Source: Spirirestis rafaelensis WJT71-NPBG6
GTDB lineage: Bacteria > Cyanobacteriota > Cyanobacteriia > Cyanobacteriales > Nostocaceae
DNA length: 38,279 bases
Direction of reading: 5' to 3'
NCBI GenBank assembly: GCA_019359015.1
Contig: JAHHID010000072.1
Coordinates: forward strand, 1-38,279
Positions 18,070 through 27,085 of the stretch are shown here, in pieces (positions within the stretch are counted from its first letter, which is position 1; each line of letters opens with the position of its first letter). A program made the position numbers and the translations under genes. The notes under the pieces were generated by a model. The model worked only from the letters and a program-made list of their open reading frames with translations, was not told where the DNA came from and did not search any database.

Positions 18070-18714
18070 TTAAATTTTCTTAGAATCTAGAGATTTTACC
18101 ATCCATAGAGACTGCGTTTCATAACCTAATTGATTGTAAAGATTTAATGCGGCTTGATTTGACTTAAAGACTTGCAAACCAATTTGGCGATCGCCTCTTG
18201 TCATCGCCCAGTTTTCTACATATTCCATCAAAGCTTTACCAATACCGCGTCGCCGATGTTCGCTCACAACATACAGCAAAAAGATATGAGCATGGCGATC
18301 GCCTCTGACTTGATCTATCGAATTTCCCACCCAGAGACAAGCGACAGGGGAAGAGGGGGGGAGGGGGGCAGGGGGAGATGAGGAAGCTTCGGGAGCAGGG
18401 GGGGCAGGGGGAGATGAGGAAGCAGGGGAAGAGGGGGGGAGGGGGGCAGGGGGAGATGGGGAAGCTTCGGGAGCAGGGGGGGCAGGGGGAGAAATTCCTC
18501 CAAGTCTGGTTGTCTCGTTGTCTCCATCTCCGACAAAATCCACCCACCACAGAGGTGTTTCGCTGGAGAAGTATTGCTCAACTGTTCGCGCTAGGTGGGA
18601 AAAATCCTCGCCTGGAAACATATCCTGATAAGTTCGCTGCATGAACTTTACCAGCAGCGCCCGATCTAAAGTTGAACCACGGCGAATGTTGTACCCAGGT
18701 AGTAAGGAATTCAA
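18070..18714 (-). CDS. GNAT-family N-acetyltransferase with a Pro-rich tandem-repeat insertion
   Basis: This 214-residue protein is a GNAT acyltransferase. The acetyl-CoA-binding block 'FLLYVVSEHRRRGIGKALMEYVENWA' and the C-terminal 'LQVFKSNQAALNLYNQLGYE' are intact. Between the N-terminal part (to about residue 70, 'WWVDFVGDGDN') and 'PVACLWVGNSIDQV' lies a Pro/Ser/Ala-rich stretch of about 60 residues. It is encoded by two copies of a 78-bp G-rich repeat, which looks like an in-frame invasion of a surface loop. The start appears to be a TTG at 18714. The substrate is unknown. Confidence 0.85.
   Translation of the reverse strand: MNSLLPGYNIRRGSTLDRALLVKFMQRTYQDMFPGEDFSHLARTVEQYFSSETPLWWVDFVGDGDNETTRLGGISPPAPPAPEASPSPPAPLPPSSPASSSPPAPPAPEASSSPPAPLPPSSPVACLWVGNSIDQVRGDRHAHIFLLYVVSEHRRRGIGKALMEYVENWAMTRGDRQIGLQVFKSNQAALNLYNQLGYETQSLWMVKSLDSKKI
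18345..18496. repeat. Two-copy 78-bp G-rich tandem repeat inside the GNAT gene
   Basis: A unit beginning 'CAGGGGAAGAGG' at 18345 recurs at 18423, a period of 78 bp (26 codons). The second copy is nearly identical and runs to about 18494. As 78 is divisible by three, copy-number changes keep the reading frame. Each unit itself contains smaller G-rich subrepeats. Confidence 0.88.
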
Positions 18715-18729
18715 AATTCAAAATTGCTA

Positions 18730-18918
18730 TTAGCTATTAGCCAATGGTGGTGTAAATGCGAAACCATTTACAGGTAAAAGACTTACTCCTACTTCTTCAA
18801 TAGGTGCGGGTGCTGCCATATCGGAAGGTAAAAAAATGCGGGCACTGACTGCTACTAGGGCAAGGGTAAATACTAGTACAGCCAACAAGGGGGCGATGTA
18901 TTGACGAATTATAGCCAT
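18730..18918 (-). CDS. Small single-pass membrane protein, conserved-looking
   Basis: This 62-residue protein has one strong transmembrane helix (about residues 8-29, 'APLLAVLVFTLALVAVSARIF') followed by a short Pro-containing tail ('DMAAPAPIEEVG'). From memory, similar 60-residue proteins occur widely in cyanobacteria without a named role. It has an ATG start and is 15 bp upstream of the GNAT start on the same strand, so the two are probably co-transcribed. Confidence 0.7.
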   Translation of the reverse strand: MAIIRQYIAPLLAVLVFTLALVAVSARIFLPSDMAAPAPIEEVGVSLLPVNGFAFTPPLANS

Positions 18919-19049
18919 GTTTGAATTGTAAGCTGCAATGGACTTTTATGAGGAACTTACTGAATATTTGTAAAGTTTGCGCTCATTTATTTTAGCGATT
19001 TTTGGGGGATAGGATATAAGGTTAGCGCCGATTGCGAAGCGCAGCGGCG

Positions 19050-19454
19050 TTACCGCCGATCGCGTTCCAAATCGGCGATCGCTCTTTCCCAATACCAATC
19101 TTCGGGCATTCCTGGATAATTCTGCTTTGCTTGCTCAATTAAGCGATCGGCGGCAGCGGTGTCTCCTGATAATAAAGAGACAAGCCTATTTTTCATTCTG
19201 TTATGACTACCTCCACTATCCTCAACCCAATTCGGTATCTCTTCCACGAATGAGTCAGAATCGTGTCGGCGAAACTGCCAAAATAAAACGTAATAAAGTG
19301 TCGCAAAAATTATGATTAGGCTGAGTGTTCCTAAGAAAGTTAGGAAGTTAAAAGGCAAAAAGCCTAAAACTAACTGAGACAGAACGTAGCCAAGTAATAA
19401 ACCCGTAACGAAGAGAATAAATGTGCCGACAAAAACGACTACTTGGTTTCCCAT
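19050..19454 (-). CDS. Conserved hypothetical membrane protein
   Basis: This 134-residue protein has two transmembrane helices (about 5-28 and 34-60) and a charged cytosolic tail. The tail contains 'LVSLLSGDTAAADRLIEQAKQNYPGMPEDWYWERAIADLERDRR', given here in parts: the 'GD..AA.RLI..AK...PG.PE.WY.E.AI.DL.RDR' pattern is likely the conserved core. I do not recognise a function. Its start overlaps the end of the AmpG-like gene by 16 bp on the same strand, indicating translational coupling. Confidence 0.8.
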   Translation of the reverse strand: MGNQVVVFVGTFILFVTGLLLGYVLSQLVLGFLPFNFLTFLGTLSLIIIFATLYYVLFWQFRRHDSDSFVEEIPNWVEDSGGSHNRMKNRLVSLLSGDTAAADRLIEQAKQNYPGMPEDWYWERAIADLERDRR

Positions 19455-20746
19455 AAATCCTCATTTTCTAGATCGAGTCCTGGTCTTGGCATTGCTTCTA
19501 TTGGAGAATTCCAAGGGGCAAACACTGGTAACAGAAGTAGTCCTGGCACAGCGGCGACAATAGTAATTAAGAAAAATGTAGACCAACCTGTAACTTCAGC
19601 GATCGCACCACCCGGAGCAGATAGAATATCACGGCTGACTGCCATTAAGCTAGAGAGTAAAGCATACTGAGTTGCAGAAAAGCGCTGATTACAAAGACTC
19701 ATCAAAAAGGCAACAAACGCGGCTGTTCCTAACCCGCCACAAAACTGTTCAATGTTGATAGCTAACACCATTACTTGGTAATTTTTGCCAAGGTATGCCA
19801 AACAAAAGTAAGCTAAATTACTTACAGCTTGCAGAATGCCAAATACCCAAAGTGAGCGATTTATGCCAATTCTGCTTAAAATTGAACCACCTGCCAAAGC
19901 ACCAACAATAGTAGCGATTAATCCCATTCCTAACTTAATTGCCCCAATATCAGTTTTGGTAAAACCGGTTTGCAGCAAAAAGGGTGTGGTCATATTACTT
20001 AGTAAAGCATCGCCCAATTTATATAGGGTAATAAATAATAAAATCAACAAGCCCCGGATAACACCTTTGCGCTGAAAAAATTCTCCAAAGGGTAAAAATA
20101 CCGCTTCGGCTAAGGAAGCAGGAGGGCTAATTTCTTTTGGTTCTGGTGCGAATAAGGTCGCAAAAATACCGATCGCCATCGTACCAGCCATGATTAAATA
20201 AACTGACGACCAAGGTAAGCGATCGGCAAGTATGAAAGCCAATGCACCTGCTACTAGCAAGCCAATTCGATAACCTAAAATCCAAATCGCTGCACCAGCA
20301 CCCATTTCTAATGGTGTTAAAACGTCGGTGCGGTAAGCATCACCAGCGATATCTTGAGTAGCACTAATAAAAGCGATGATAATAGCGTTGATGGCAAGAA
20401 ATTGTAATGCTTGTTTGGGTTGTTGAAAACCCATAAGGGCGATCGCAATCATCAATGCAATCTGCGTCAACAGCAACCAACCCCGGCGTCTTCCTAAAAA
20501 TGGTAGGGTGAACCTATCCACAAAAGGTGCCCAAAGAAACTTTAATGAATAAGGCAAACTCGCAAGACCAAACCAGCCAATAGCCGCCAAATCCACTTTT
20601 TCCACCGTCATCCAGGCTTTTAAGGTATCACCGATTAAATGTAAAGGCAAACCGGATGCCAAGCCTAGTAATAATAAAGCCGCCATTTTGTGGCTAACAA
20701 AAACTTGTCCCAGTCCTTTAATTTCTTTCATTATTTCCAGATTCAT
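19439..20746 (-). CDS. AmpG-like MFS permease (muropeptide transporter family)
   Basis: This 435-residue polytopic membrane protein has about twelve helices. The N-terminal half carries the AmpG pattern 'LGLASGLPLHLIGDTLKAWM', 'LASLPYSLKFLWAPFVDR', 'FLGRRRGWLLLTQ' and 'ISATQDIAGDAYRTDVL'. AmpG proteins import anhydromuropeptides for cell-wall recycling, but cyanobacterial members may carry other substrates. The ATG at 20746 is preferred because GAGG lies six bases upstream; a GTG at 20752 is also in frame. The overlapping downstream small membrane protein may be its partner. Confidence 0.88.
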   Translation of the reverse strand: MNLEIMKEIKGLGQVFVSHKMAALLLLGLASGLPLHLIGDTLKAWMTVEKVDLAAIGWFGLASLPYSLKFLWAPFVDRFTLPFLGRRRGWLLLTQIALMIAIALMGFQQPKQALQFLAINAIIIAFISATQDIAGDAYRTDVLTPLEMGAGAAIWILGYRIGLLVAGALAFILADRLPWSSVYLIMAGTMAIGIFATLFAPEPKEISPPASLAEAVFLPFGEFFQRKGVIRGLLILLFITLYKLGDALLSNMTTPFLLQTGFTKTDIGAIKLGMGLIATIVGALAGGSILSRIGINRSLWVFGILQAVSNLAYFCLAYLGKNYQVMVLAINIEQFCGGLGTAAFVAFLMSLCNQRFSATQYALLSSLMAVSRDILSAPGGAIAEVTGWSTFFLITIVAAVPGLLLLPVFAPWNSPIEAMPRPGLDLENEDLWETK

Positions 20747-20752
20747 CCTCAC

Positions 20753-21100
20753 CTCAGTAAATTTTAGTTATCTTGCCATACCTGTTGTATAATTTCATGC
20801 CAATATGCCGGAAGCAGAAATAAAGGCGATCGCTTACACCTGACTTTTTCCACCATCTTTTTTGAGGATGAGATTAGTCTGAGTCTGACTTTCTTAATTG
20901 AAATAGGCTTATTTCAATGTGATTAATGCAGTTTTAGCTGTTGATTGAAGTCTCACTCTCAATTGCTTGTTTATCATGAAAAAGGCATCAAAGAATGTAT
21001 TCACATGAAAACCGATATCACATTATAGTTTCCAGACAAATTGTCCTCTTATCAGGGAAGATAGACGAATAAAGGATGCCCCTTTAAGATACCTAGTTCC
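20753..21100. other. Spacer at the left edge of the Dnd island
   Basis: About 348 bp without a gene. It holds a perfect 8-bp inverted repeat TTGAAATA...TATTTCAA (20898-20917) that could be an operator for the AmpG-like gene or part of the boundary. No tRNA or integrase is seen at this edge. Confidence 0.4.
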
Positions 21101-22558
21101 TTAAGTTTCATTAACTTGGTAAATTTGATGCCCTCTAATTTCTACTTCGTGTGCGGCAAGGCATTTTTCCCAACCTTTACGGGTACCGATGTCGCTTTTG
21201 CCTTTGAGCAATCCTAATTCTTGTTCTTGTTGAGTGAGTTTAGCAAATTCTGCGAACATAGGATAGTTAGAATTAACAAACGTTTCTTTGCGGTGGAGAA
21301 TCGGCGGATTTACTCTACTTTGATAGTCTCGGTGGGTTATCTTTAAAGTTTTAAAGTCAATAATTATACTGGCTTGTAACGCTGGATGGGGGTCTGTGTC
21401 GAATTCTGGGTAAAACAGGTAGCAAATTTGCTGTTTATCTGTGCAGTATTTTATCAATGTGGCTTGATCTACACGTCCGACAGTACGACTAGCGCAGCCT
21501 TCGTAAATTCTAAGTATCGGATCGAGTGCGGAAAGTGCAGAAACGTGAACGTAAAGAGCGCTGCGAGTGTGTTTACCGATTTTGCTTTTTTCGCAAGCTG
21601 TTTGAATAACTTCTGGTTGACCTAAGCTGAAAAGCTTGCTGTCAGCGACTTGACATGCTTCTTCGTAGCTACCGAAAAAGGCTTTGATGTCGTGGCGCAT
21701 TTCTGGCGCTAGCTTAGAGAAAGATGGGCGTTGATCGAAATGGGTCAAAGCAAGATAAACTTGGATATCAAGAGAACGACGATAGGCGATCGCATCCCAT
21801 TCGGCTTCGTCAGTTGCTTGTAAAATCACCGCAAAGGCACGGCGAAAGTTACCAAACTCAATCAGTAATTCTTGTTCATTTTCTAATTCACCTTTCATCG
21901 GCAGTCTGCCACGGCGCGTATAAAATTGCATCAGTGGTTGCAACTTTTCTTTATAGTCCTCAAAGCGCTTTGTCGGGATGCGGACTCTCGGCGTAGAATT
22001 GCTAGAAAAAAAGCGGATGGCTTTGTAGCTTTCTTTTTGAGCCTCATCTCTAAAAACAAAATAGATGCCTAGCGCCACGGGTACTGCATCTGTATTTAGC
22101 GCTTCATCAATGTAACTTTTGAGTTCTTGTTGGTCGTAATATTTCTGAAATGTATTGCGACGAGTGACGATACCATCACCGTAAGCTAATTGAGCGTTGC
22201 TGGGAGCATTAATCAGCACTTGAGCCGCGACAATTAAAACTTGCCGGGTAAGTTCCCAGGCTTTGCAAAGTGCCTCACGCCGTTCCTCTGGCTTTTCAAT
22301 CACGTTGAGGACGTAGCCCAAGTTGACGACATCTGCGGCGGTGAGTGGTATGTCTGGATAATAGTAAGGGTCCCAGCCTGCACTGGTGTAGCCTAAATTT
22401 GCTACTCGCTGTACATCCCCACCATGTCCGCAACCGTAGTCAAAAAAGGTGGTATCATTAGTTAAAATTGCCCATTCTATTGCCAATCGCACAGGGCGAG
22501 ATATGTCAGTGCGAAAAATCGCGGCTCTGTGACGTTCGATTTCTAAGTAATGTGACAT
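21101..22558 (-). CDS. DNA phosphorothioation-associated putative methyltransferase (TIGR04096 type)
   Basis: This 485-residue protein starts 'MSHYLEIERHRAAIFRTDISRPVRLAIEW', a signature of the Dnd-linked methyltransferase family. A SAM-binding motif 'FFDYGCGHGGDV' lies at about residue 40, followed by 'NLGYVLNVIEKPEERREAL'. The long C-terminal part shows 'ALGIYFVFRDEAQ' and a middle helical region. The target is presumed to be DNA at or near phosphorothioate sites, but this is inference. The frame remains open to 22684, yet that extension is a translated interspersed repeat, so ATG 22558 is chosen (22579 possible). It is the last gene of the dndCDE block. Confidence 0.88.
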   Translation of the reverse strand: MSHYLEIERHRAAIFRTDISRPVRLAIEWAILTNDTTFFDYGCGHGGDVQRVANLGYTSAGWDPYYYPDIPLTAADVVNLGYVLNVIEKPEERREALCKAWELTRQVLIVAAQVLINAPSNAQLAYGDGIVTRRNTFQKYYDQQELKSYIDEALNTDAVPVALGIYFVFRDEAQKESYKAIRFFSSNSTPRVRIPTKRFEDYKEKLQPLMQFYTRRGRLPMKGELENEQELLIEFGNFRRAFAVILQATDEAEWDAIAYRRSLDIQVYLALTHFDQRPSFSKLAPEMRHDIKAFFGSYEEACQVADSKLFSLGQPEVIQTACEKSKIGKHTRSALYVHVSALSALDPILRIYEGCASRTVGRVDQATLIKYCTDKQQICYLFYPEFDTDPHPALQASIIIDFKTLKITHRDYQSRVNPPILHRKETFVNSNYPMFAEFAKLTQQEQELGLLKGKSDIGTRKGWEKCLAAHEVEIRGHQIYQVNET

Positions 22559-22598
22559 AAAGATATTAAAAATAACCATAGATGCACACAGAAAGTAG

Positions 22599-22735
22599 GG
22601 AATTGGGCATGGGGCATTGGGCATTGGGGAGCCAGTGCCGTGCGGAGGTCTCCTCCGTTGAGGCATAGCCGCGTCATTGGGCATTGGGCATTGGTTTTCC
22701 CTTTCCCCTTTCCCCTTTTCCCCTCTTTAAAATCC
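22599..22735. repeat. Interspersed repeat copy (left, inverted relative to 23162-23303)
   Basis: Contains 'GGGCATTGGG' units, 'GAGCCAGTGCCGTGCGG', 'TTGAGGCATAGCCGCGTC' and a 'CCCTTTCC' run. The reverse complement of 23162-23303 shows the same blocks in the same order. Confidence 0.8.
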
Positions 22736-22766
22736 CCTTTTCCTGTTTTCTGTGGTTTAATAATCC

Positions 22767-23156
22767 TTATATCTTTTTAATAGCCACTTCTATCAAATCT
22801 TCAATCTTCTTGATATTTGAATCGCCTGCTAAGTAACCGATACCACGATGTAAATGCAGGCGAAATTGTGTTACGAGGGTTTCTTTGTCAGTACCTAAAT
22901 TATCGTTGTAGCAACGTTGTTTGAGGGCAAGTAGGAGAATATCAGACATTTCACCGCCAAAGACGCGCCAAGTCATTTCCACGTTGCTATCTTGGGGAAT
23001 TGGTACGGGGGAGGGGATGGTTGGTTCAGCGAGGGAACGACAAAACGCCCAACGGCATAAGATATTCCATTGGTCGATTTTGGTGTTGCGTCTTAGTTTG
23101 AGAAGTTGATCTTTTGCGGTTTGGGAAAGTTTAATGCGTTCAATTGATGTTTCCAT
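22767..23156 (-). CDS. dndE: DNA phosphorothioation protein DndE
   Basis: This 129-residue protein matches DndE in size and in motifs 'KLSQTAKDQLLKLRR', 'WNILCRWAFCRSLAEP', 'EMTWRVFGGE' and a C-terminal 'HLHRGIGYLAGD'. Structural work on the family reports binding to nicked duplex DNA; together with DndC and DndD it is needed for sulfur incorporation into the DNA backbone. It lies downstream of dndD on the same strand but is separated by about 147 bp of repeats, and is flanked by inverted copies of the same repeat on both sides. Confidence 0.93.
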   Translation of the reverse strand: METSIERIKLSQTAKDQLLKLRRNTKIDQWNILCRWAFCRSLAEPTIPSPVPIPQDSNVEMTWRVFGGEMSDILLLALKQRCYNDNLGTDKETLVTQFRLHLHRGIGYLAGDSNIKKIEDLIEVAIKKI

Positions 23157-23161
23157 AATGT

Positions 23162-23303
23162 TGGGGAGGGGGAAAGGGGAAAGGGGAAAGGGGAAAGGGG
23201 AAAGGGGAAAGGAAAAGAATTATTACCAATGCCCCATGACGCGGCTATGCCTCAAACTCCTCCACCCCCGCACGGCACTGGCTCCCCCATGCCCAATGCC
23301 CCA
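23162..23303. repeat. GGGGAAA tandem repeat plus interspersed repeat copy (right)
   Basis: About 23166-23210 is six consecutive GGGGAAA heptamers. About 23230-23303 carries 'GACGCGGCTATGCCTCAA', 'CCGCACGGCACTGGCTCCC' and 'ATGCCCAATGCCCC', the reverse complement of the copy at 22599-22735. It abuts the dndD stop codon. Confidence 0.82.
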
Positions 23304-25292
23304 TTACCAAAAATAGCCTGGTTGTATGGTTGTTTGCCGGGTGGAGGAGTCGTATTTGAGGAGATATTCGCGGGCGATCGCTTCATTTTTATGAAGTGTT
23401 TCAACTTCGTTTTTGCCTATCTCAGTATCTGTAGATAACAAAATTACTTGATGGCTGGCTGAGGGAAAGTAGCGTTCTACTAAGTTACCACGGTGAGAAG
23501 AATCAAGTCTGCCTAGCGGTGTATCGATGGCGACTGGTAAGCGTCGTCCGGAGACTCGCGCTAAACCCCAAAGAAAGGCGATCGCTAAAAGTTGTTTTTC
23601 CCCTGCGGAAAGACGATGTTTGGGAACTGGTTTCCCTTGCAAGTCATAAAGGGAAAGGCTGAAGGTGTTGGTATCGATAGCGACGCGATGCACTAAATCA
23701 GATTTGTGCAGAAGATAGCGGAAGCATTCTGTAACTTCAACTTCTAGTTTATTTAGCTTTCGCAAAGTTAATTTTTCGCGGAAAAGCTTGAGTGTATCTT
23801 GAACTTTAGCGGCTGAAGAAATAATATGCTCTTTATTTTGGCGATCGATATTTTTTTCAGTATAGTTTTCTAGCTCTTTTTTAGTATTGCGAATATTTAT
23901 ATCTAACTCATCCAAACGGCGTTTTGTTATTTCCCAACTTGCTTTAGCTTCAGCAACTTGCTGTTGTGCTTGTTGCAAATCATCAACTAATCTTTGATAA
24001 TCTTCTGGTGATGCAGCAGTTTGAATTTGTCTTTCTAAAGTGATAATTTCTTCTTCTTTTGTTTGTAATATATTGAGTTTATCTTCGGCATTATTTTTTG
24101 CTGATCGCAAGTGATGATGAATAATATTATCTAACTGATGCAGTGTTTCGCTATCAGTTAATAACCAAGGCTGTTCTGTTGTAGCTTTTTCTAAAGATTG
24201 ATTTTCTTTATTGATGAAATGTTTAATTTTATCAACTTTTTCATCACCCAAAGCCAAATTGTGAATCAAATCGAGTAATCGTTTATCTCGCGCAACTAAT
24301 AAATCATGTGCTAATGCAGCTTGTTGAATATGAAGTTCTTTTTCTCCTTGGGTGTAAATCTGATTCAGCAAAGGTTCAATTAAAGCCAAAGGTAAAATAT
24401 TAGCCGCTAATTCACACATTAATTGACGTGTTTTCTCGGCTGACGCAGTTATTTCTGACTTCTGCTTCTCTAACTGACTGCGTTCTCCAGCGATTTTACC
24501 ACCCTCAGAAATAAATTTATCAACAACTTCTTGCTGACGAAGTTCAACTTCTTTTAACTTTTCTTGTAAAGATGCTAAATTTAGCGTTTCTGCATCGTAC
24601 TCTTTTTGTTGCTCTTTTAGCCTATTTTCAATTTCCTCTAAATTTGCTAAATATTTAATATCAGCAATTTCTTTGCGTTTGCGATTGACTAATATTTCCA
24701 AATCAACTGCTAGACGTTCAGCTAGTTCTAGTCCTAAAAGTCCGCTAATTGCATCAACTACAATCGGTGGAGGTATTTCTTGTTCTGCGAGTTCCTTAAC
24801 TTGTTCTCCGTCAAAGAGAAATAAGTTAGAAATTCCTAAAGGTAATAGATTTTCGATGTAATCATCCCAAGTGTTAGCTAAAGCATCAATACCCCATGTT
24901 TTATCATCTTCACCAAAAACTCCTAAATCATCTTTACCATCTTTAAGATTTCTTCCCCAAGTCCGCACAACGCGGTATTTTACTGGTTTGTCATTTTCAA
25001 TATGTTCAAAAACTAATTCAATCCGGGTTTTATCAACTGGATCGCTGTGACTGTTAACGCATTGAGTAAGAAAATCACTATAGCTAAGATTACCACGAGT
25101 AGAACATTGAGCGCGATGTCCATAAAGTGCGAGACGAATCGCATCCATTAGCGTTGTTTTTCCTCCACCATTCATCCCACCTAAAAGGATGATGGGACGA
25201 GAATTTTCTTCATAAATTTCTGGATTAAGATTGATGACTTGTTTTCCACAGTAGGGACCAAAGTTTTGTAATACGAGTTCAATAAATTTCAT
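23304..25292 (-). CDS. dndD: DNA phosphorothioation ATPase DndD
   Basis: This 662-residue SMC/Rad50-like ATPase is the energy-coupling part of DNA sulfur modification. It has a Walker A motif at residues about 39-47 ('GMNGGGKTT') and the family-typical 'FLFDGEQVKELA' near 170. Long coiled coils run from about 200 to 530, the ABC signature 'LSAGEKQ' is at 561, and Walker B/D-loop 'PVAIDTPLGRLDS' is near 586. The ATG at 25292 is chosen because the conserved 'MKFIELVLQNFGPY' begins there; the frame extends 11 codons further. It lies between dndC and dndE on the same strand. Confidence 0.94.
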   Translation of the reverse strand: MKFIELVLQNFGPYCGKQVINLNPEIYEENSRPIILLGGMNGGGKTTLMDAIRLALYGHRAQCSTRGNLSYSDFLTQCVNSHSDPVDKTRIELVFEHIENDKPVKYRVVRTWGRNLKDGKDDLGVFGEDDKTWGIDALANTWDDYIENLLPLGISNLFLFDGEQVKELAEQEIPPPIVVDAISGLLGLELAERLAVDLEILVNRKRKEIADIKYLANLEEIENRLKEQQKEYDAETLNLASLQEKLKEVELRQQEVVDKFISEGGKIAGERSQLEKQKSEITASAEKTRQLMCELAANILPLALIEPLLNQIYTQGEKELHIQQAALAHDLLVARDKRLLDLIHNLALGDEKVDKIKHFINKENQSLEKATTEQPWLLTDSETLHQLDNIIHHHLRSAKNNAEDKLNILQTKEEEIITLERQIQTAASPEDYQRLVDDLQQAQQQVAEAKASWEITKRRLDELDINIRNTKKELENYTEKNIDRQNKEHIISSAAKVQDTLKLFREKLTLRKLNKLEVEVTECFRYLLHKSDLVHRVAIDTNTFSLSLYDLQGKPVPKHRLSAGEKQLLAIAFLWGLARVSGRRLPVAIDTPLGRLDSSHRGNLVERYFPSASHQVILLSTDTEIGKNEVETLHKNEAIAREYLLKYDSSTRQTTIQPGYFW

Positions 25293-25325
25293 TTTCCGAA
25301 ATATTTTATGAAAAATTCTATCCAC

Positions 25326-25456
25326 TGGAGAATTAATATCTTTCGTAGGAAGCGTTTTAACGCTTATTTTCTTTTAAAGAATAATGATTTTTTTGGATTT
25401 AGAGCACTAAAGTGCTGACTACGAATATCCGCTCTTAATTTAGCAACAGTCTAACT
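25326..25456. repeat. dndC-dndD spacer with small hairpins
   Basis: 'AAGCG...CGCTT' (about 25349) and 'AGCACTAAAGTGCT' (about 25403) form short stems in an AT-rich spacer. The second belongs to a 'GTAGTCAGCACTTTAGTGCT' repeat I recall from Nostocales spacers. These could modulate read-through from dndC to dndD. Confidence 0.5.
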
Positions 25457-27085
25457 CTATTCGCCCTTTTTCTTTTGAAATTTCATACTCCCCCAAGTTT
25501 TCGGTTGTGCTTCATCTGTTAACGCAACATCTCCCAAAGTTAGCTGCTTCACCTTTTCTACATCACCGGAACCGGCTGCGGTTTTTAAATCTCGTTTGTA
25601 ATGAGCATTTTTTATCGCTTGCTCTGGAGAACGTGAACTAGTGTCAAAACATTTCTCTAATTTGTCGTATATTCCCACGCGACGCGACATTTTGCGATAT
25701 TGACGTTCTGTGTCTAACAGCTTCGCCATTAATTCTAAATGCATTCCATCACCTTCACAAATTTCTTCTAACACAGCCCATTCATCGCTACCGAGTAGAC
25801 TATAGCCAGCACTAGGACGGGGGTCAGAGAAAACTTCACCAGTCACTTCCATATAAATGCGGGGTAAACTATCATCAAATTCGTGCTTTTCTTCTAGCCA
25901 GATACGACGAATTTCGCTTAGTTCTTCTGGGGTAATTAGGGTAATGTCACGCATATTTTCTGGTGCTGTGCGACGCATTTGTGTTTGCGCTTCTAACACT
26001 CGTCTTACCCAATGTTCCCGCCAATATTTGGTATAGGGACCGGGTATTGGTTCAACTGATATTTCACCATCTACATTGCGGTCAAAAAGTTGCACGTTAC
26101 CCCAAATTCGTCGAAAATCTCTTTTGTCCCGATCATCTTTAATATCTAATTCATTGCGGATATCAAGTAGAGGCTGCATCCATTCTTTTTCTTCATCATT
26201 CTGGATCATCGCCTCCATTGATTTATCTTTATTAACCATTGTGCAAACCCAGCAACCAAAGCGCGAATCTCCACAACTGGGGGTAGATGTATCTACTACA
26301 AGAGGGCATTCGTTGTCTGCTGTCGCACCTCGATACATACTGAATAAATCTTTATTGCTATGTTCCCAAGGATTTTGCCACTGATTTAGGTATAGCCAAA
26401 CTTCATCAGTACGCCAGTCTTCAATAGGACTGTAAATCAGAGAATTGGGCAAACTAGGACTATTATAAAGTAGAGATTGAGGTGAACTTGAATTAGGATT
26501 GAGACGATCCTGTAAGCTACCTAGTTGATGTTTTTCCATTGAAGCGGCACGTTTAATGCTTTCAGCCTTGCGTGTACCCAAAAGAAGAATTACTTCTCCG
26601 TTAACTCTAACTACATCACGGACAAAGTGGTTAGAAGGGTAAATTTTGAGACGTTCAGTACACCATCTAAATCTATGACGCGGTGCTGGGTAGCCTTTAC
26701 CAATCAGGTTTACCCAAAAAGTGTCTTTGATATCGGGATAGAGTAGATGAGGTTCTACAGGCATTCCTTGCTCTTGAGCTGCCACCTTCATCCGCTCTAA
26801 CGACTTGCGTACCCAATTTGAGACTATAGGATTTTCTACCAGCGTATCTGTTGTAATAACATGAATGGTCTTAATTCGTTTGGAGGGTGGGAGTTTAGCA
26901 ATGGCATTCCAGATCAGCTGCAAAGTTGCTGTCGAATCTTTACCACCGGAGTATCCAACTACCCAAGGAATGGCATCCAGAGTGTATAATTCTTGTATTT
27001 CTTGTGTCAGGGCTTCGATATAATCTACTAACTCTGCAACTGTACGCACTTGCTGAGTTTTCTTTTCTGGTTGTGCTGTAGCCAT
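25457..27085 (-). CDS. dndC: DNA phosphorothioation sulfurtransferase DndC
   Basis: This 542-residue protein belongs to the PAPS-reductase-like ATP pyrophosphatases. The PP-loop 'YSGGKDSTATL' is intact at residues 45-55. Cysteines expected to hold an iron-sulfur cluster are present in 'RWCTERLK' and in the 'CGDSRFGCWVCTMV' cluster in the middle of the protein. DndC activates DNA and transfers sulfur supplied by a cysteine desulfurase. A strong GGAAGGAGAA box precedes the ATG at 27085. It heads a minus-strand unit dndC-dndD-dndE-methyltransferase and is divergent from dndB. Confidence 0.95.
   Translation of the reverse strand: MATAQPEKKTQQVRTVAELVDYIEALTQEIQELYTLDAIPWVVGYSGGKDSTATLQLIWNAIAKLPPSKRIKTIHVITTDTLVENPIVSNWVRKSLERMKVAAQEQGMPVEPHLLYPDIKDTFWVNLIGKGYPAPRHRFRWCTERLKIYPSNHFVRDVVRVNGEVILLLGTRKAESIKRAASMEKHQLGSLQDRLNPNSSSPQSLLYNSPSLPNSLIYSPIEDWRTDEVWLYLNQWQNPWEHSNKDLFSMYRGATADNECPLVVDTSTPSCGDSRFGCWVCTMVNKDKSMEAMIQNDEEKEWMQPLLDIRNELDIKDDRDKRDFRRIWGNVQLFDRNVDGEISVEPIPGPYTKYWREHWVRRVLEAQTQMRRTAPENMRDITLITPEELSEIRRIWLEEKHEFDDSLPRIYMEVTGEVFSDPRPSAGYSLLGSDEWAVLEEICEGDGMHLELMAKLLDTERQYRKMSRRVGIYDKLEKCFDTSSRSPEQAIKNAHYKRDLKTAAGSGDVEKVKQLTLGDVALTDEAQPKTWGSMKFQKKKGE

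Noticed and set aside
18172-18644. Gly/Arg-rich and Pro-rich frames opposite and within the GNAT gene
   Set aside because: They are alternative-frame readings of the 78-bp G-rich repeat; only the minus-strand GNAT frame continues conserved sequence on both sides.
20753-21100. Search for an attachment site, tRNA or integrase at the Dnd island's left edge
   Set aside because: No tRNA, integrase or direct repeat matching the right edge near 35600 could be found by eye.
22559-22684. 42-residue N-terminal extension of the Dnd methyltransferase
   Set aside because: The extension translates the interspersed repeat ('MPQRRRPPHGTGSPMPNAP'); the family's conserved start is MSHYLE at 22558.
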